From Nocardia rosealba (GTDB lineage Bacteria; Actinomycetota; Actinomycetes; Mycobacteriales; Mycobacteriaceae), in assembly GCF_020216065.1 (NCBI RefSeq), contig NZ_JAIWNA010000002.1, positions 1,335,145 to 1,399,144 of the forward strand: a DNA stretch of 64,000 nucleotides, in the 5' to 3' direction. Shown here piece after piece: positions 34,809 through 44,054 of the stretch (the first letter of the stretch is position 1; the number at the start of each line of letters is the position of its first letter). Position numbers and translations under genes: made by a program. The notes below the pieces were generated by a model. It saw nothing but the letters and a program-made list of their open reading frames with translations, was not told the DNA's origin and did not search any database.

Positions 34809-36065
34809 GTGACCGAGCAACTCTCCCAGTCCCAGGCCGAAGTCCAGGCGCTCGCCCGCCTGGCCGGCGACGAGTTCGTCGGTGCGGTCGACGGGATCGC
34901 GGCCATCCACCGCGCCATCAGCGATCGGGTGTTCACCGCCGTACGCGCGGGAGTCGGGACGGCCGCGGATCCGGTGAAGGTCGTGCACGACGCCATCACC
35001 GAGAGCGTGTACGCGGTCGTCGGCGGTACCGGGCACGTCGTCGGCGAGATGGCGAGCGCGGTGCAGGTATCCGGCCTACCCGCGCCCTCACGCACCGTCT
35101 GGGGCGCGGGCTTTCTCGCGGCCGTCCAGGGGCTGATCGGTGACGCGCTCGAGGACGACGCACCGATCCTGGCCTCCCCCATGACCATTCGTGTCGACGG
35201 CGCCCCGGTCCCGGCCGAACAGCTGGCCGCGCATGTTCCCGTGCCGACCACCAAGCTCGTCGTCCTGCTGCACGGGCTGGTCGAGACCGAACACGCCTGG
35301 CGCCTCGGCGGCAGGCCCACCTACGGCGAACGCCTCGAAGACGACCTCGGTTACACCCCGGTCTTCGTGCGCTACAACACCGGCCTGCACATCTCCGAGA
35401 ACGCCGCGCAACTCGACGCCCTGCTCACCCGGCTGGTCGAGCAGTGGCCGCTCCCGGTCCACGAGATCTGCCTGATCGGTCACTCCATGGGCGGGCTCGT
35501 CGCGCGCAGCGCCTGCCACCGGGCCGAGCAGAGTGACGCCGTCTGGGCGCGTTCGGTGCGACAAGTGGTGTGCCTCGGCTCGCCACATCTGGGTGCCCCG
35601 CTCGAACAGTTCGTGCACTACGCGGCCGCGGTGCTCGACCGGCTGCCCGAGACCCGCCCGCTGAGCACCCTGCTGCGCAGGCGAAGTGCGGGCATCCGCG
35701 ATCTACGCCAGGGCTCCCTCGTCGACGAGGACTGGCGCGACCGCGACGTCGACGCGCTGCGTGCCGAGGCGGTCCGCGAGGTGCCGCTGCTGGCCGGCGC
35801 CGATCACTACTTCGTCACCGCCACCGTCACCCATAGTCCGAAGCATCCGCTGGGGATGGTGGTCGGCGACGGGATGGTGTTGCGCGGCAGCGGTTCCGGG
35901 GTCGGGCGCAGCAGGCGCATCGGTTTCGACAGCGGCAACGGGTTGCACGTGCCGGGCGCCAACCATTTCAGCCTGCTCAATCACGACGCCGTCTACACCG
36001 CGCTGCACGGATGGTTGTCGGGGACGCCCCACCATCCGGTCCAGCTCGATACGCTGGGGTCATGA
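34809..36065 (+). CDS. Alpha/beta-hydrolase (PGAP1/lipase-like)
   Basis: A 418-aa hydrolase. The N-terminal ~125 residues are helical (AIHRAISDRVFTAVRAGVG). The catalytic domain begins KLVVLLHGLVE, with the oxyanion-hole HG, and has the nucleophile elbow IGHSMGGLVAR (Ser). CLGSPHLGAPLE resembles PGAP1 or triacylglycerol-lipase types. The catalytic His is probably in GANHFSLLNH near the C terminus. No secretion signal. It starts on GTG at 34809. The last bases overlap the next start as ATGA, but that gene has its own candidate promoter. Confidence 0.85.
   Translation: MTEQLSQSQAEVQALARLAGDEFVGAVDGIAAIHRAISDRVFTAVRAGVGTAADPVKVVHDAITESVYAVVGGTGHVVGEMASAVQVSGLPAPSRTVWGAGFLAAVQGLIGDALEDDAPILASPMTIRVDGAPVPAEQLAAHVPVPTTKLVVLLHGLVETEHAWRLGGRPTYGERLEDDLGYTPVFVRYNTGLHISENAAQLDALLTRLVEQWPLPVHEICLIGHSMGGLVARSACHRAEQSDAVWARSVRQVVCLGSPHLGAPLEQFVHYAAAVLDRLPETRPLSTLLRRRSAGIRDLRQGSLVDEDWRDRDVDALRAEAVREVPLLAGADHYFVTATVTHSPKHPLGMVVGDGMVLRGSGSGVGRSRRIGFDSGNGLHVPGANHFSLLNHDAVYTALHGWLSGTPHHPVQLDTLGS
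36050..36055 (+). promoter_or_regulatory. Candidate leaderless -10 (TACGCT) inside the hydrolase 3' end
   Basis: TACGCT ends 6 nt before the ATG at 36062. It could let the HugZ-like gene be expressed independently of the hydrolase. Confidence 0.4.
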
Positions 36066-36874
36066 CTCTCGACCACGGCGATCCCGGCGACGCACCGGCC
36101 ATTCCGCTGCCCACCGCTCCCCTGGCCAACGACGCGCGACCGTCCGCTGCCGAGGAGGCCAGAACGATTGCGGCCGCGTCCAATACGGGCACCCTGGCCA
36201 GCCTGACCGCCGACGGCGCGCCGTGGGCGTCGTTCATCACCTACGGGCTGCTCGACGGCGCGCCCGTGCTGAGCGTGTCACGCCTGGCCGAGCACGGGCG
36301 CAATCTGGCCGCCGATCCGCGCGCCAGCATCGCGATCGTGACGCCGGACATGCCCGCCGATCCCCTCGCGGGCACGCGCATCACCCTGGCCGGGGTGGTG
36401 GAGCGGCCGAGTGGCGCCGAGGCCGAGGCGGCCCGCGCCGCGCACCTGGCCGCGGTGCCCGCCGCGAAGTACTACATCGATTACAGCGATTTCACGCTGT
36501 GGGTGCTGCGGGTCGAACGGGTGCGCTGGGTCGGCGGCTACGGCCGGATGGATTCGGCGACCGCCGCGCAGTACCTGGCGGCGCGACCGGACCCGATCAT
36601 GCCGCAGGCGGCGCCCGGCATCGCCCACCTCAACGCAGACCACGCCGACGCCCTGCTCGCCATGGCCACCCAGCTCGGCGGTTTCCCCGATGCAACGGCC
36701 GCGAGCTGCGAACGGGCCGACCGCTACGGTCTCGAACTGCGGGTCGAGACACCGCGCGGGGTGGCACGCACCCGCGTCGGCTATGCCGAACCGCTCACCG
36801 AGATCGGTCAGTTGCGGGCCGCGACAGTGGAGTTGACGCGGCGGGCGCGGGCGATGGCCGGTCAGGTCTCGTAA
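36062..36874 (+). CDS. HugZ-like heme/FMN split-barrel protein (DUF2470)
   Basis: A 270-aa protein. The N-terminal half is a PNPOx-like split barrel (TGTLASLTADGAPWASFITYGLLDGAP, ISRLAEHGRNL-like). The C-terminal half is a DUF2470 domain (AHLNADHADALLAMA, YGLELRVETPRG). This pairing is typical of HugZ-type heme-utilisation proteins. Whether it binds heme, FMN or F420 cannot be told from sequence. No heme transporter genes are adjacent. Confidence 0.82.
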   Translation: MTLDHGDPGDAPAIPLPTAPLANDARPSAAEEARTIAAASNTGTLASLTADGAPWASFITYGLLDGAPVLSVSRLAEHGRNLAADPRASIAIVTPDMPADPLAGTRITLAGVVERPSGAEAEAARAAHLAAVPAAKYYIDYSDFTLWVLRVERVRWVGGYGRMDSATAAQYLAARPDPIMPQAAPGIAHLNADHADALLAMATQLGGFPDATAASCERADRYGLELRVETPRGVARTRVGYAEPLTEIGQLRAATVELTRRARAMAGQVS

Positions 36875-36878
36875 CCGG

Positions 36879-37229
36879 TCAATTCCAGAGCACGGCGACC
36901 AGCACGTTCACAATGGCGAGTCCGCCCGCGGCATCGGTCATCCAGCCGACCTGCTTGCCGCGCTTGGCATCGGCCCGGCCGACTTCGGCGAACCCGGCCA
37001 CCGCGATCGAGATGACGAGTTTCACGGCCAGTTTCGTCGTGTCGGGTTCCTTGTCCAGCGATTCGACGCCGGAGGCGAGGCCGGCGAGGATCACGCCGGT
37101 GACGAGCTGAGCGCGGGCGCCCCACACCATCAGTTCCGAGACCACCGGGCGCGACGCGACATACCCACCGACCACCGCAGCCATGCCGAGCAGATGGGTG
37201 ACGACCACCAGGTCGTAAACGAATTCCAT
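36879..37229 (-). CDS. Small membrane protein, hypothetical
   Basis: A 116-aa protein with about four hydrophobic helices: EFVYDLVVVTHLLGMAAVVG at the start, LVTGVILAGLASG, LAVKLVISIAVAGFAEVG, and GGLAIVNVLVAVLW at the end. The His in VVVTHLLGMA is a conserved-looking feature of small actinobacterial membrane proteins of this type, but I cannot name a family. The ATG at 37227-37229 is preferred: on the minus strand TACGCT ends 8 nt upstream, suggesting a leaderless transcript. It is convergent with the HugZ-like gene. Confidence 0.65.
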   Translation of the reverse strand: MEFVYDLVVVTHLLGMAAVVGGYVASRPVVSELMVWGARAQLVTGVILAGLASGVESLDKEPDTTKLAVKLVISIAVAGFAEVGRADAKRGKQVGWMTDAAGGLAIVNVLVAVLWN

Positions 37230-37252
37230 GACTGCCGAGCGTAGTTCACACG

Positions 37253-37286
37253 ACAATGGCCGGCACCCGATGGCGCCGGCCATTGT
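37253..37286 (-). terminator. Hairpin downstream of HdeD-like gene
   Basis: Perfect 12-bp arms (37253-37264 and 37275-37286) around a 10-nt loop, 13 bp beyond the stop of the HdeD-like gene. No T-run follows on either strand. Confidence 0.6.
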
Positions 37287-37298
37287 GGACGAATGCGG

Positions 37299-37883
37299 CT
37301 AGCGGGTGGCCTGGTCGAGCAGGTGCGCGTCCTTGCGCATCCCGAACGCCGTGATGACCTCCATGATGCCGATGACGATCAGGAAGATACCCACGACGAG
37401 AACCAGCGTGGCGATGGAGCCGATCGGCCAGACGATCAGGATCACACCGGCGATCGCGCTCAGCACACCGTAGAAGATCTGCCAGCCGCGGCCCGGAATG
37501 CTCGGTTCCGAGATCGCCGCGAAAAGCACGGTGATGCCGCGGAACAACCAGCCGATGCCGATCCACAAGCCGAGCAACACGATCGAGGTGAGGTCGTCGC
37601 GGAAGCAGAACACACCGATGATCAGCGACAGCACACCGCTGATGAACGAGAGCACCCGCAGGCTCGTACTCGGCAGATGAGTGAATGCGGCGACCAACTG
37701 GAAGATGCCGCTGGCAACCATATAGATACCGAAAAGAACGCCCGCGACAAGCAATGACGGACCGGGCCATACGAGCACGATGATGCCGAGGACCACCGCG
37801 AGAAGACCGGTGACCAGAATTGTTTGCCAGGTTTTCTTGGCAAGCGCGGTAAATGGGCTCTCCAACACGGTATTTGTCGTCAT
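37299..37883 (-). CDS. HdeD-family membrane protein (DUF308)
   Basis: A 194-aa protein with six membrane helices in three repeated pairs: WQTILVTGLLAVVLGIIVLVW, LLVAGVLFGIYMVASG, LRVLSFISGVLSLIIGVFC, IVLLGLWIGIGWLFRG, FYGVLSAIAGVILIVWP and IATLVLVVGIFLIVIGI. This pattern is characteristic of HdeD/DUF308 proteins; E. coli HdeD helps acid resistance. The ATG precedes TTNTVLESPF. It is divergent from the glycosyltransferase. Confidence 0.88.
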   Translation of the reverse strand: MTTNTVLESPFTALAKKTWQTILVTGLLAVVLGIIVLVWPGPSLLVAGVLFGIYMVASGIFQLVAAFTHLPSTSLRVLSFISGVLSLIIGVFCFRDDLTSIVLLGLWIGIGWLFRGITVLFAAISEPSIPGRGWQIFYGVLSAIAGVILIVWPIGSIATLVLVVGIFLIVIGIMEVITAFGMRKDAHLLDQATR

Positions 37884-38049
37884 GACGAGATGTTATGCCC
37901 GCCAGCTCTCATTCCCTGGAAAGTTGCTGAAGCTGTGATCGTGTCGCGGCACACAACCCGCCGCCGAACGGGCGGGACGCGGCGCGCGGTGACGAGCGAC
38001 ACCTCATTGCCACTGCGAACGTTTGGCGCGTTCCGGTCCCGGGTAGGTG

Positions 38050-39030
38050 ATGGGAGTGTCGGTTGTACTCGTGCTGCAAGCTCGTGGACTCGGTGATCTG
38101 CTCGCCGCGGTCCCGGCTCTGCGTGCCCTGCGCCGGGCCGAACCAGGCAGCCGGATCGTGCTGGCCGCGCCCCATCGCCTCGAACAGATCGTCGACCTGA
38201 TCTCCTCGGTCGACGAACTCGTCGCCACCGCCGATCCGGCGGCCCTGATCTGGGACGGTCCCGCGCCCGAGCTGGCGGTGAATCTGCACGGCCCGGACGG
38301 TGCGAGCGCGCGAGCGCTGGCCGATACCGGCGCCAAACGGATCATCGGGCACCGGACGCCGGGCCTGCCCCGGCTCACCGGGCCGCGCTGGGACCCCGAG
38401 GCCCACGTGGCGGATCGGTGGTGTCAGTTGCTCGAGAGCGAGGGCATCGCCGCCGATCGGCGCAACCTCGGACTGGTCCCGCCGGTTGCCTCCATCAGCC
38501 GTCGCGACTGCGTGGTGGTGCATGTCGGCGCCGGTGCGCCCGCGCGCCGCTGGCCGCCGGAACGGTTCGCCGCCGTGGTGCGGCACCTGATGGTCCTCGG
38601 CCGCGACGTGGTGCTCACCGGTGATCCGTTCGAACGCGACATCGCCGTGCAGGTGGCCGCACAGGCGGGCCTGCCCGACGACCGGGTACTCGCGGGCAGG
38701 CAGAACCTCACCGATCTCGCGGCCACCGTGGCCGGTGCCGCCCTCGTGATCTCCGGCGATACCGGCGTCGCCCATCTGGCCACCGCCTTCGGCACCCGGA
38801 CCGTGCTGCTGTTCGGGCCCACTCCGCCGCGTCGTGGCGGTCCGCCCGCGCATCTGCTCGGCAGGCACGCGGTGCTGTGGGCGGGGCAGGTCGGCGATCC
38901 CGATGCCCGCACCCCCGACCCCGGCCTGTTGCGCATCGGAGTGCCCGAGGTGATCGCCGCGGTCGACGCGCAGCTCGACAAGCAGGATTGGGCCGAGTCG
39001 AGTCGCTCGCGTTATCGCCGGGTGGGCTGA
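38050..39030 (+). CDS. Glycosyltransferase family 9 protein
   Basis: A 326-aa GT-B glycosyltransferase of family 9 (heptosyltransferase-like). The N-terminal LVLQARGLGDLLAAVPALRALR is the family start. The C-terminal nucleotide-sugar region shows VVVHVGAGAPARRWPPERFA, VVLTGDPFE and VISGDTGVAHLATAFGTRTVLLFGP. In actinobacteria the acceptor is unknown and is probably a cell-envelope glycan or secondary metabolite. The ATG at 38050 is preferred over a GTG immediately before it. The 3' end overlaps the convergent ArsR gene by 19 bp. Confidence 0.88.
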   Translation: MGVSVVLVLQARGLGDLLAAVPALRALRRAEPGSRIVLAAPHRLEQIVDLISSVDELVATADPAALIWDGPAPELAVNLHGPDGASARALADTGAKRIIGHRTPGLPRLTGPRWDPEAHVADRWCQLLESEGIAADRRNLGLVPPVASISRRDCVVVHVGAGAPARRWPPERFAAVVRHLMVLGRDVVLTGDPFERDIAVQVAAQAGLPDDRVLAGRQNLTDLAATVAGAALVISGDTGVAHLATAFGTRTVLLFGPTPPRRGGPPAHLLGRHAVLWAGQVGDPDARTPDPGLLRIGVPEVIAAVDAQLDKQDWAESSRSRYRRVG

Positions 39031-39365
39031 CCGGCGGGCGGTGCGGCAGCGGTCGGCTGACCGGCGGCTCGCAGCGCGGCGGCATGGGCGGCCAGGGCGC
39101 TCGGCCAGAACTGTTCGAGGTAGTCGCGCGCGTCGTTGAGGCCACGCGGATCCAGGGAGTACAGGTGACGGTTACCGTCGCGGCGCATGCTCACCAGGTG
39201 CGCCTCGCGCAGGATGCGCAGGTGCTGGGAGGCGGCCGAGCTGGTGATACCGGTGGCCTCGGCGAGCTCGGCGACCGAGCGTGGACCCTGCGGCAGCGAC
39301 TCGAAGATCGCGCGCCTGGTCGCGTCGGATAACGCGGTGATTGCCCGAACTCCGTTAGCGTCCAC
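39012..39365 (-). CDS. ArsR-family transcriptional regulator
   Basis: A 117-aa winged-helix repressor (ITALSDATRRAIFESL, SVAELAEATGITSSAASQHLRILREAHLV, GNRHLYSLDPRGL). The metal-site ELCVCDL motif of ArsR/SmtB is absent, so it is probably of the non-metal, SdpR-like type. The GTG at 39363-39365 begins where homology begins. A GTG at 39423-39425 with GGGAG upstream would add 20 residues and is possible. A short Ala/Pro tail follows the domain. Confidence 0.85.
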   Translation of the reverse strand: MDANGVRAITALSDATRRAIFESLPQGPRSVAELAEATGITSSAASQHLRILREAHLVSMRRDGNRHLYSLDPRGLNDARDYLEQFWPSALAAHAAALRAAGQPTAAAPPAGQPTRR

Positions 39366-39549
39366 TGAACAAGTGTGCGCGGATAACGCCTGGTCGGCAA
39401 TGATCTTGCGGTCACGGTATTTCACCCGGTCGCTCCCGGGAATTTCTGTTTTCGAGATGCGATTGTTATAGATCAACTGGGGTTATAGCCGCTCGTGATG
39501 GCAGCCACAGGATTCGCCGCGTCGGTTACGAATTAGCTACCTTCGAGAC

Positions 39550-40305
39550 ATGTTCGTGACCAACCCGTTATCCGCCCGAATCTCCGACGCCTTCGCAGGT
39601 CGTCTGGGAGGCGTTGTCGCGGGTGCGGTGGCCCTGTCCGCACTCGTGGGAACGTCCGCCGCCGCCTTCAGCGGCCCCGAGACCCCTACCACCACCGCCG
39701 TCGCGGCGTCTTCGGCAGACGCCCTCGGCGTTTCGCAGGCCCGCTTCACCTCCGCCACCGCGCCCGAGGTGCAGGCCGAGACTGCCGCCGCCGCACCGGT
39801 GGCCTGGGAAGAGCACCGCGAGGCCATCCAGGCCGCGCTGCCGCCGCTGCCCGCGCCGCTGCCCTTCATCGCGCCGCCCCCGCCGCCGCGCCCGCAGACC
39901 GTCCGACCGGTCAACGGTCGCCTGACCTCCTACTACGGCCCCCGCTGGGGTGCCGCGCACAACGGCATCGACTTCGGTGACCCGATCGGTGCGCCGGTCT
40001 TCGCCGTCACCGACGGTACCGTCATCGAGACCGGCCCGGCCTCCGGGTTCGGCCTGTGGGTCCGCGTCCAGCAGGACGACGGCACCATCGGCGTGTTCGG
40101 TCACGTCAACGAGATCCTGGTCCAGCCGGGCCAGCACGTGAACGCCGGCGACGTCATCGCCACCGTCGGAAACCGTGGCCAGTCCACCGGCCCCCACCTG
40201 CACTACGAGGTGCACGTGCCGGACGGCTCGCTCTACGGCGCCCCGATCGACCCGCACCCGTGGCTCGCCGCGCGCGGTATCGACGTCGGCGTTCCGCAGG
40301 ACTGA
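39550..40305 (+). CDS. Secreted M23-family peptidoglycan endopeptidase
   Basis: A 251-aa exported protein. It has an N-terminal signal or anchor (GGVVAGAVALSALVGTSAAAFS), an Ala/Pro-rich linker, then an M23 (LytM) domain at about residues 120-240. Zinc ligands are visible: the His and Asp of HNGIDFG and the HLH of GPHLHYEVH; GHVNEI holds another expected His. All ligands are present, so it may be an active cell-wall hydrolase. It is divergent from the ArsR gene and convergent with the LysR gene. Confidence 0.9.
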   Translation: MFVTNPLSARISDAFAGRLGGVVAGAVALSALVGTSAAAFSGPETPTTTAVAASSADALGVSQARFTSATAPEVQAETAAAAPVAWEEHREAIQAALPPLPAPLPFIAPPPPPRPQTVRPVNGRLTSYYGPRWGAAHNGIDFGDPIGAPVFAVTDGTVIETGPASGFGLWVRVQQDDGTIGVFGHVNEILVQPGQHVNAGDVIATVGNRGQSTGPHLHYEVHVPDGSLYGAPIDPHPWLAARGIDVGVPQD

Positions 40306-40308
40306 TCC

Positions 40309-41205
40309 TCACCACCCACTGATCGCCGCCCGACCGGCGATCAGGAAATCCCGAAGCCGCGCGACCGCGAGCGTCGACCCATGGTCTCCCGAGACCAGGC
40401 CGATCTCGCGGTCGCGTTCGCCATCGATGCGCACCACGGCCAGGTCGGGGTGCGGTGTCTCGGCGGGCGGGAGCAGCGCCACGCCGAGCCCCAGCGCGAC
40501 GAGCGCGCGCAGTGTCTCGAACTCGGTGATCTCGAACAGCACGCGTGGCGTGAAACCCGCTGCGGCGCACCAGGAATCGAGTAGCGCACGCAGCTGATAG
40601 CTCGGCGGGTTGGCGATGAACGCCGCATCGGCGAGTTCGGTCAGCGCCACCCGCGAGCGCCCCGCCAGCGGGTGGGTTCGGGCCACGTGCAGATCGATAC
40701 GCTGGCGCCCGAGGACGACCGTCGGCAGGTCGTCGGGCGGCGGGATCATCACCGCGAGATCGAGCCTGCCGTCGCGGACCTGCTCGGCCAGCGCCTCACC
40801 GTGGGCCTGCACCAGGTGCAGGCGGATACCGGGTGCGCGGGTGTGGAACTGGGCGAGCAACGCCGGGACACTGATCGGCCCCAGGGTGAGCGGGAATCCG
40901 AACCGAACGAGACCGGTCTCCGGGTCGGCGTCGGCCCGCACGCGGCGCACGGCGTCGTCGAGCGCGCGCAGCACACCGCGCGTTCGTTCGTGCAGGTCAC
41001 GGCCCTGTGGCGTGAGCGTCACGCCGCGCCCCGACGGCTGGAACAGCGACACCCCGAGATGCTGTTCGAGGGTCTTGATCCGGCGGCTCAGTGACGACTG
41101 GGGCACCCCGAGACGCTGCGCCGCACGGGTGAAGTTGCCCTCCTCGGCGGCCGCGTCGAAGGCCGCGAGCAGGGGCGCGACGGCCTGCGCGCCGTATTCA
41201 TCCAT
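40309..41205 (-). CDS. LysR-family transcriptional regulator
   Basis: A 298-aa LTTR. The N-terminal winged helix shows NFTRAAQRLGVPQSSLSRRIKTLEQ and LFQPSGRGVTLTPQG; the C-terminal periplasmic-binding-like effector domain shows VRFGFPLTLGPISVPALL and LDLAVMIPPPDDL. The ATG at 41203-41205 begins at MDEYGAQAVAPLL. It is divergent from mqo with 90 bp between, so it may regulate mqo, as LTTRs often regulate the divergent gene; the effector is unknown. Confidence 0.92.
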   Translation of the reverse strand: MDEYGAQAVAPLLAAFDAAAEEGNFTRAAQRLGVPQSSLSRRIKTLEQHLGVSLFQPSGRGVTLTPQGRDLHERTRGVLRALDDAVRRVRADADPETGLVRFGFPLTLGPISVPALLAQFHTRAPGIRLHLVQAHGEALAEQVRDGRLDLAVMIPPPDDLPTVVLGRQRIDLHVARTHPLAGRSRVALTELADAAFIANPPSYQLRALLDSWCAAAGFTPRVLFEITEFETLRALVALGLGVALLPPAETPHPDLAVVRIDGERDREIGLVSGDHGSTLAVARLRDFLIAGRAAISGW

Positions 41206-41295
41206 ATCCGGATCATATGCCCGGCGATTCCGTATTGGACGGATCGGTGGTGGCGGCCCGACGATGGCGGTACACGGCTTATCGGGAGGTTCGAC

Positions 41296-42834
41296 ATGGA
41301 TGCCAGGACACACGAATCCGGTTGCGGAGACGACATTCTCGACGCGGTACTGATCGGCGGCGGCATCATGTCGGCCACCCTCGGCGCGCTGCTGAGCACT
41401 CTCGCCCCCGACTGGTCGATCGCACTGTTCGAGCGCCTCGGGGAACCGGCGGGTGAGAGTTCGGGCGCGTGGAACAACGCGGGCACCGGGCACTCCGGGC
41501 TGTGCGAGCTCAACTACATGCCCGACCCGGACGACGCGAGCGCCGCCGCGCGGATCGCCGAGCAGTTCGCCCTGTCCCGGCGGTTCTGGTCGGCGCTGGC
41601 CGCGCGCGGCGCGTTCCCCGACCCGGACGCAGCCGGCGCGTCGGCCGAGCGCAGTCCCCTCGGGGCCTTCCTGACATCGACGCCGCACGTGACCGTGGTC
41701 TTCGGCGACCGCGATATCGCTTACCTGCGGCGTCGCTGGGCCACCCTGCGCGAGCTGCCCGCCTTCGCCGAGATGGAGTACACCGAGGATCGCGCGGTGA
41801 TCGGTGCGTGGGCGCCGCTGCTGGTGCGCGGACGGGCCGACGACGAACCGATGGCGGCGACCCGGCACACCGGCGGTACCGATATCGACTTCGGCGCCCT
41901 CACCAGGGCGTTGCTGGCGACGATGACCGAGGCGGGCAATCCGGTGCGGTTGCATCGCGAGATCACCGGCTTGCGGCGCGGCGCCGACGGGCTGTGGACC
42001 GTGCGTGGGCGCGATCTGGATTCCGGGCGGACGTTCCGGGTTCGCACCCGGTTCGTGTTCGTCGGCGCGGGCGGTTACGCGCTGCGGCTGCTGCAGCGGG
42101 CCCGGCTGCCCGAGGTGCGCGGGTACGCGGTGCTGCCGATGGGCGCGCAGTTCCTGCGGACCGGTGATCCCGATGTGGTCGCCGAGCACGAGGCGAAGGT
42201 GTACAGCCAGGCCTCGCTCGGCGCGCCGCCGATGTCGGTGCCGCATCTGGATCGGCGGGAGGTCGACGGGTCGGCCGCGTTGATGTTCGGCCCGTACGCC
42301 ACTTTCAGCACCCGGTTGCTGCGCCACGGGTCCCTCACCGACCTGTTCACCACCGTGCGCCCGCACAATGTGGTGCCACTGTTGTCCGCGTGCTTGCGGA
42401 ATCTGCACCTCGGGCGCTATCTGCTCGGTCAGCTGCTGGCTTCGCGTCGGGACAAGTTCGCCGAGCTGCGGCGGTTCTATCCCACCGCCGACGCCGCCGA
42501 CTGGGAACTGATCCAGGCCGGGCAGCGCGCGCAGCTGGTGAAACCCGACGGGCGCTTCGGCGGGGAACTCCAGTTCGGCACCGAACTCGTCACCGGGGCC
42601 GACGGTACGATCGCCGGTCTGCTCGGCGCCTCCCCCGGCGCCTCCATCGCCCCCGACATCATGCGCGATCTGCTCGATCGCTGCTTTCCCGCGCGACGCC
42701 ACGAGTGGGCGCCGTTGCTCACCGAGCTCCTGCCGGACGCCCCGGAGGCGAATTCGGCGGGGATTCCGTTGGCTACTGCGCTCTCCCTTGTCGCCCAACA
42801 GATTTCGCTGGACGATGCCTCCAGCGACAGCTGA
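41296..42834 (+). CDS. mqo: Malate:quinone oxidoreductase
   Basis: A 512-aa FAD enzyme that oxidises malate to oxaloacetate and passes electrons to quinone, linking the TCA cycle to respiration at the membrane. It has the FAD motif LIGGGIMSATLG, the family stretch GAWNNAGTGHSGLCELNY and VGAGGYALRLLQ, and ends in the expected LLGASPGASIAPDIM region. Length fits the family (~500 aa). GGGAGG lies 6 nt before the ATG. The divergent LysR gene is a likely regulator. Confidence 0.94.
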   Translation: MDARTHESGCGDDILDAVLIGGGIMSATLGALLSTLAPDWSIALFERLGEPAGESSGAWNNAGTGHSGLCELNYMPDPDDASAAARIAEQFALSRRFWSALAARGAFPDPDAAGASAERSPLGAFLTSTPHVTVVFGDRDIAYLRRRWATLRELPAFAEMEYTEDRAVIGAWAPLLVRGRADDEPMAATRHTGGTDIDFGALTRALLATMTEAGNPVRLHREITGLRRGADGLWTVRGRDLDSGRTFRVRTRFVFVGAGGYALRLLQRARLPEVRGYAVLPMGAQFLRTGDPDVVAEHEAKVYSQASLGAPPMSVPHLDRREVDGSAALMFGPYATFSTRLLRHGSLTDLFTTVRPHNVVPLLSACLRNLHLGRYLLGQLLASRRDKFAELRRFYPTADAADWELIQAGQRAQLVKPDGRFGGELQFGTELVTGADGTIAGLLGASPGASIAPDIMRDLLDRCFPARRHEWAPLLTELLPDAPEANSAGIPLATALSLVAQQISLDDASSDS

Positions 42835-43025
42835 CACTCCGGCAACCGCGCGCCCTGGAATGGTCACCGCGCCGCAGGCTCGCTCAGGGGTGAGGCACGC
42901 ACCGAGTTCTAGGGGTCGTCCCACGGGTGAGCCAGGGGTGAGGTCGGCATAGTACGGCGGTAGGGGTACCCGGACCGTTCCGCAGCGGGAGGTGCTGGGG
43001 CGCACGGCATTTCTACCGTCGGGAC

Positions 43026-44048
43026 ATGGCGACGATCGACCTCACCCACACCCTGTCCCGCTTCCGGCTCCAGACCGGGCCGAGGAGCGAGCAGGCACCC
43101 TGGCACGGCCCGCTGTTGGTCAATTCGGCCCTGATGTCCGCGCTGGTCGTGGTGTCGATGATCGGCATGGTCGTCGACCACCGGTTGCTGCTCGGTGAAT
43201 CGGTGTGGCTCAAACCGGCGAAGTTCGGTTTCGCGTTCGCCGTCTACGGCATGACGCTGGCCTGGATACTGCGGTTGCCGCATCGGGGTCGGCGGGCCAC
43301 CTGGTGGCTCGGTACCGTCTTCGCGGTCACCGGGGTGCTCGACGTCGGCTTCATCGCGCTACAGGCGGCGCGCGGGACCTTCAGCCATTTCAATACCGCC
43401 GCCGATCCGGTCAACCAGATCGGCCAGCAGGTCTTCGCCTCCGGTGTCCCCGGCCTGTTCCTGGCGAATCTCGTTCTGGTGGTGATCATCTCGTGGCAGA
43501 AGCTCACCGATCGTCCGACCGCGATCGCCTTGAAGGCCGGATTGTGGCTGGCGGTGGCAGGCATGATGCTCGGGTATCTGATGGGCTTCACCGGCGCACA
43601 GCTGGTGCGTCAGGCCGACGGCACCGTGATCGGGTTGATGGCGGGGCACACGGTCGTGCCGGGCTCCCCCGCCGACGCCGCCCGAGACGGGCTCGGCGCG
43701 ATGCCGATCACCCACTGGAGTACCACCGGTGGCGATCTGCGGATCCCGCATTTCGTCGGACTGCACGGCATCCAGGTGCTGCTGGTCCTGGCCGTCGCAC
43801 TGACCGCGCTCGCCGCCCGCTATCGGTGGCTGCGGACCGAGCGGACCCGCGCCGCACTGGTCGGCGTCGCCGCCATGGGGTACGCCGGACTGCTCACTCT
43901 CGTGTTCTGGCAGGCACTGCGCGGTCAGCCCCTCACCGCTCCCGACCTCGCCACGGTCGGCGCGACGCTCGGGCTGACCGGGTTCGTCGCCGCCGGTGTC
44001 ACCGCGATCTACCTACGTTCCCGCGAGACACCGGCCGACCCGGCCTAG
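43026..44048 (+). CDS. Polytopic membrane protein, hypothetical
   Basis: A 340-aa protein with about eight membrane helices. Between them lie conserved-looking polar motifs: SVWLKPAKFGFAFAVYG, ARGTFSHFN and THWSTTGGDLRIPHFVGLHGIQ, with several His residues that could bind a metal or heme. I have seen this pattern in actinobacterial proteins of unknown function but cannot name a function. A candidate start region precedes the ATG at 43026 without a strong ribosome-binding site. Confidence 0.75.
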   Translation: MATIDLTHTLSRFRLQTGPRSEQAPWHGPLLVNSALMSALVVVSMIGMVVDHRLLLGESVWLKPAKFGFAFAVYGMTLAWILRLPHRGRRATWWLGTVFAVTGVLDVGFIALQAARGTFSHFNTAADPVNQIGQQVFASGVPGLFLANLVLVVIISWQKLTDRPTAIALKAGLWLAVAGMMLGYLMGFTGAQLVRQADGTVIGLMAGHTVVPGSPADAARDGLGAMPITHWSTTGGDLRIPHFVGLHGIQVLLVLAVALTALAARYRWLRTERTRAALVGVAAMGYAGLLTLVFWQALRGQPLTAPDLATVGATLGLTGFVAAGVTAIYLRSRETPADPA

Positions 44049-44054
44049 CCCCTG

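Noticed and set aside
41206..43005. Upstream in-frame extension of the LysR gene antisense to mqo
   Set aside because: The added ~600 residues are a shadow of mqo; LysR homology begins at the ATG at 41205.
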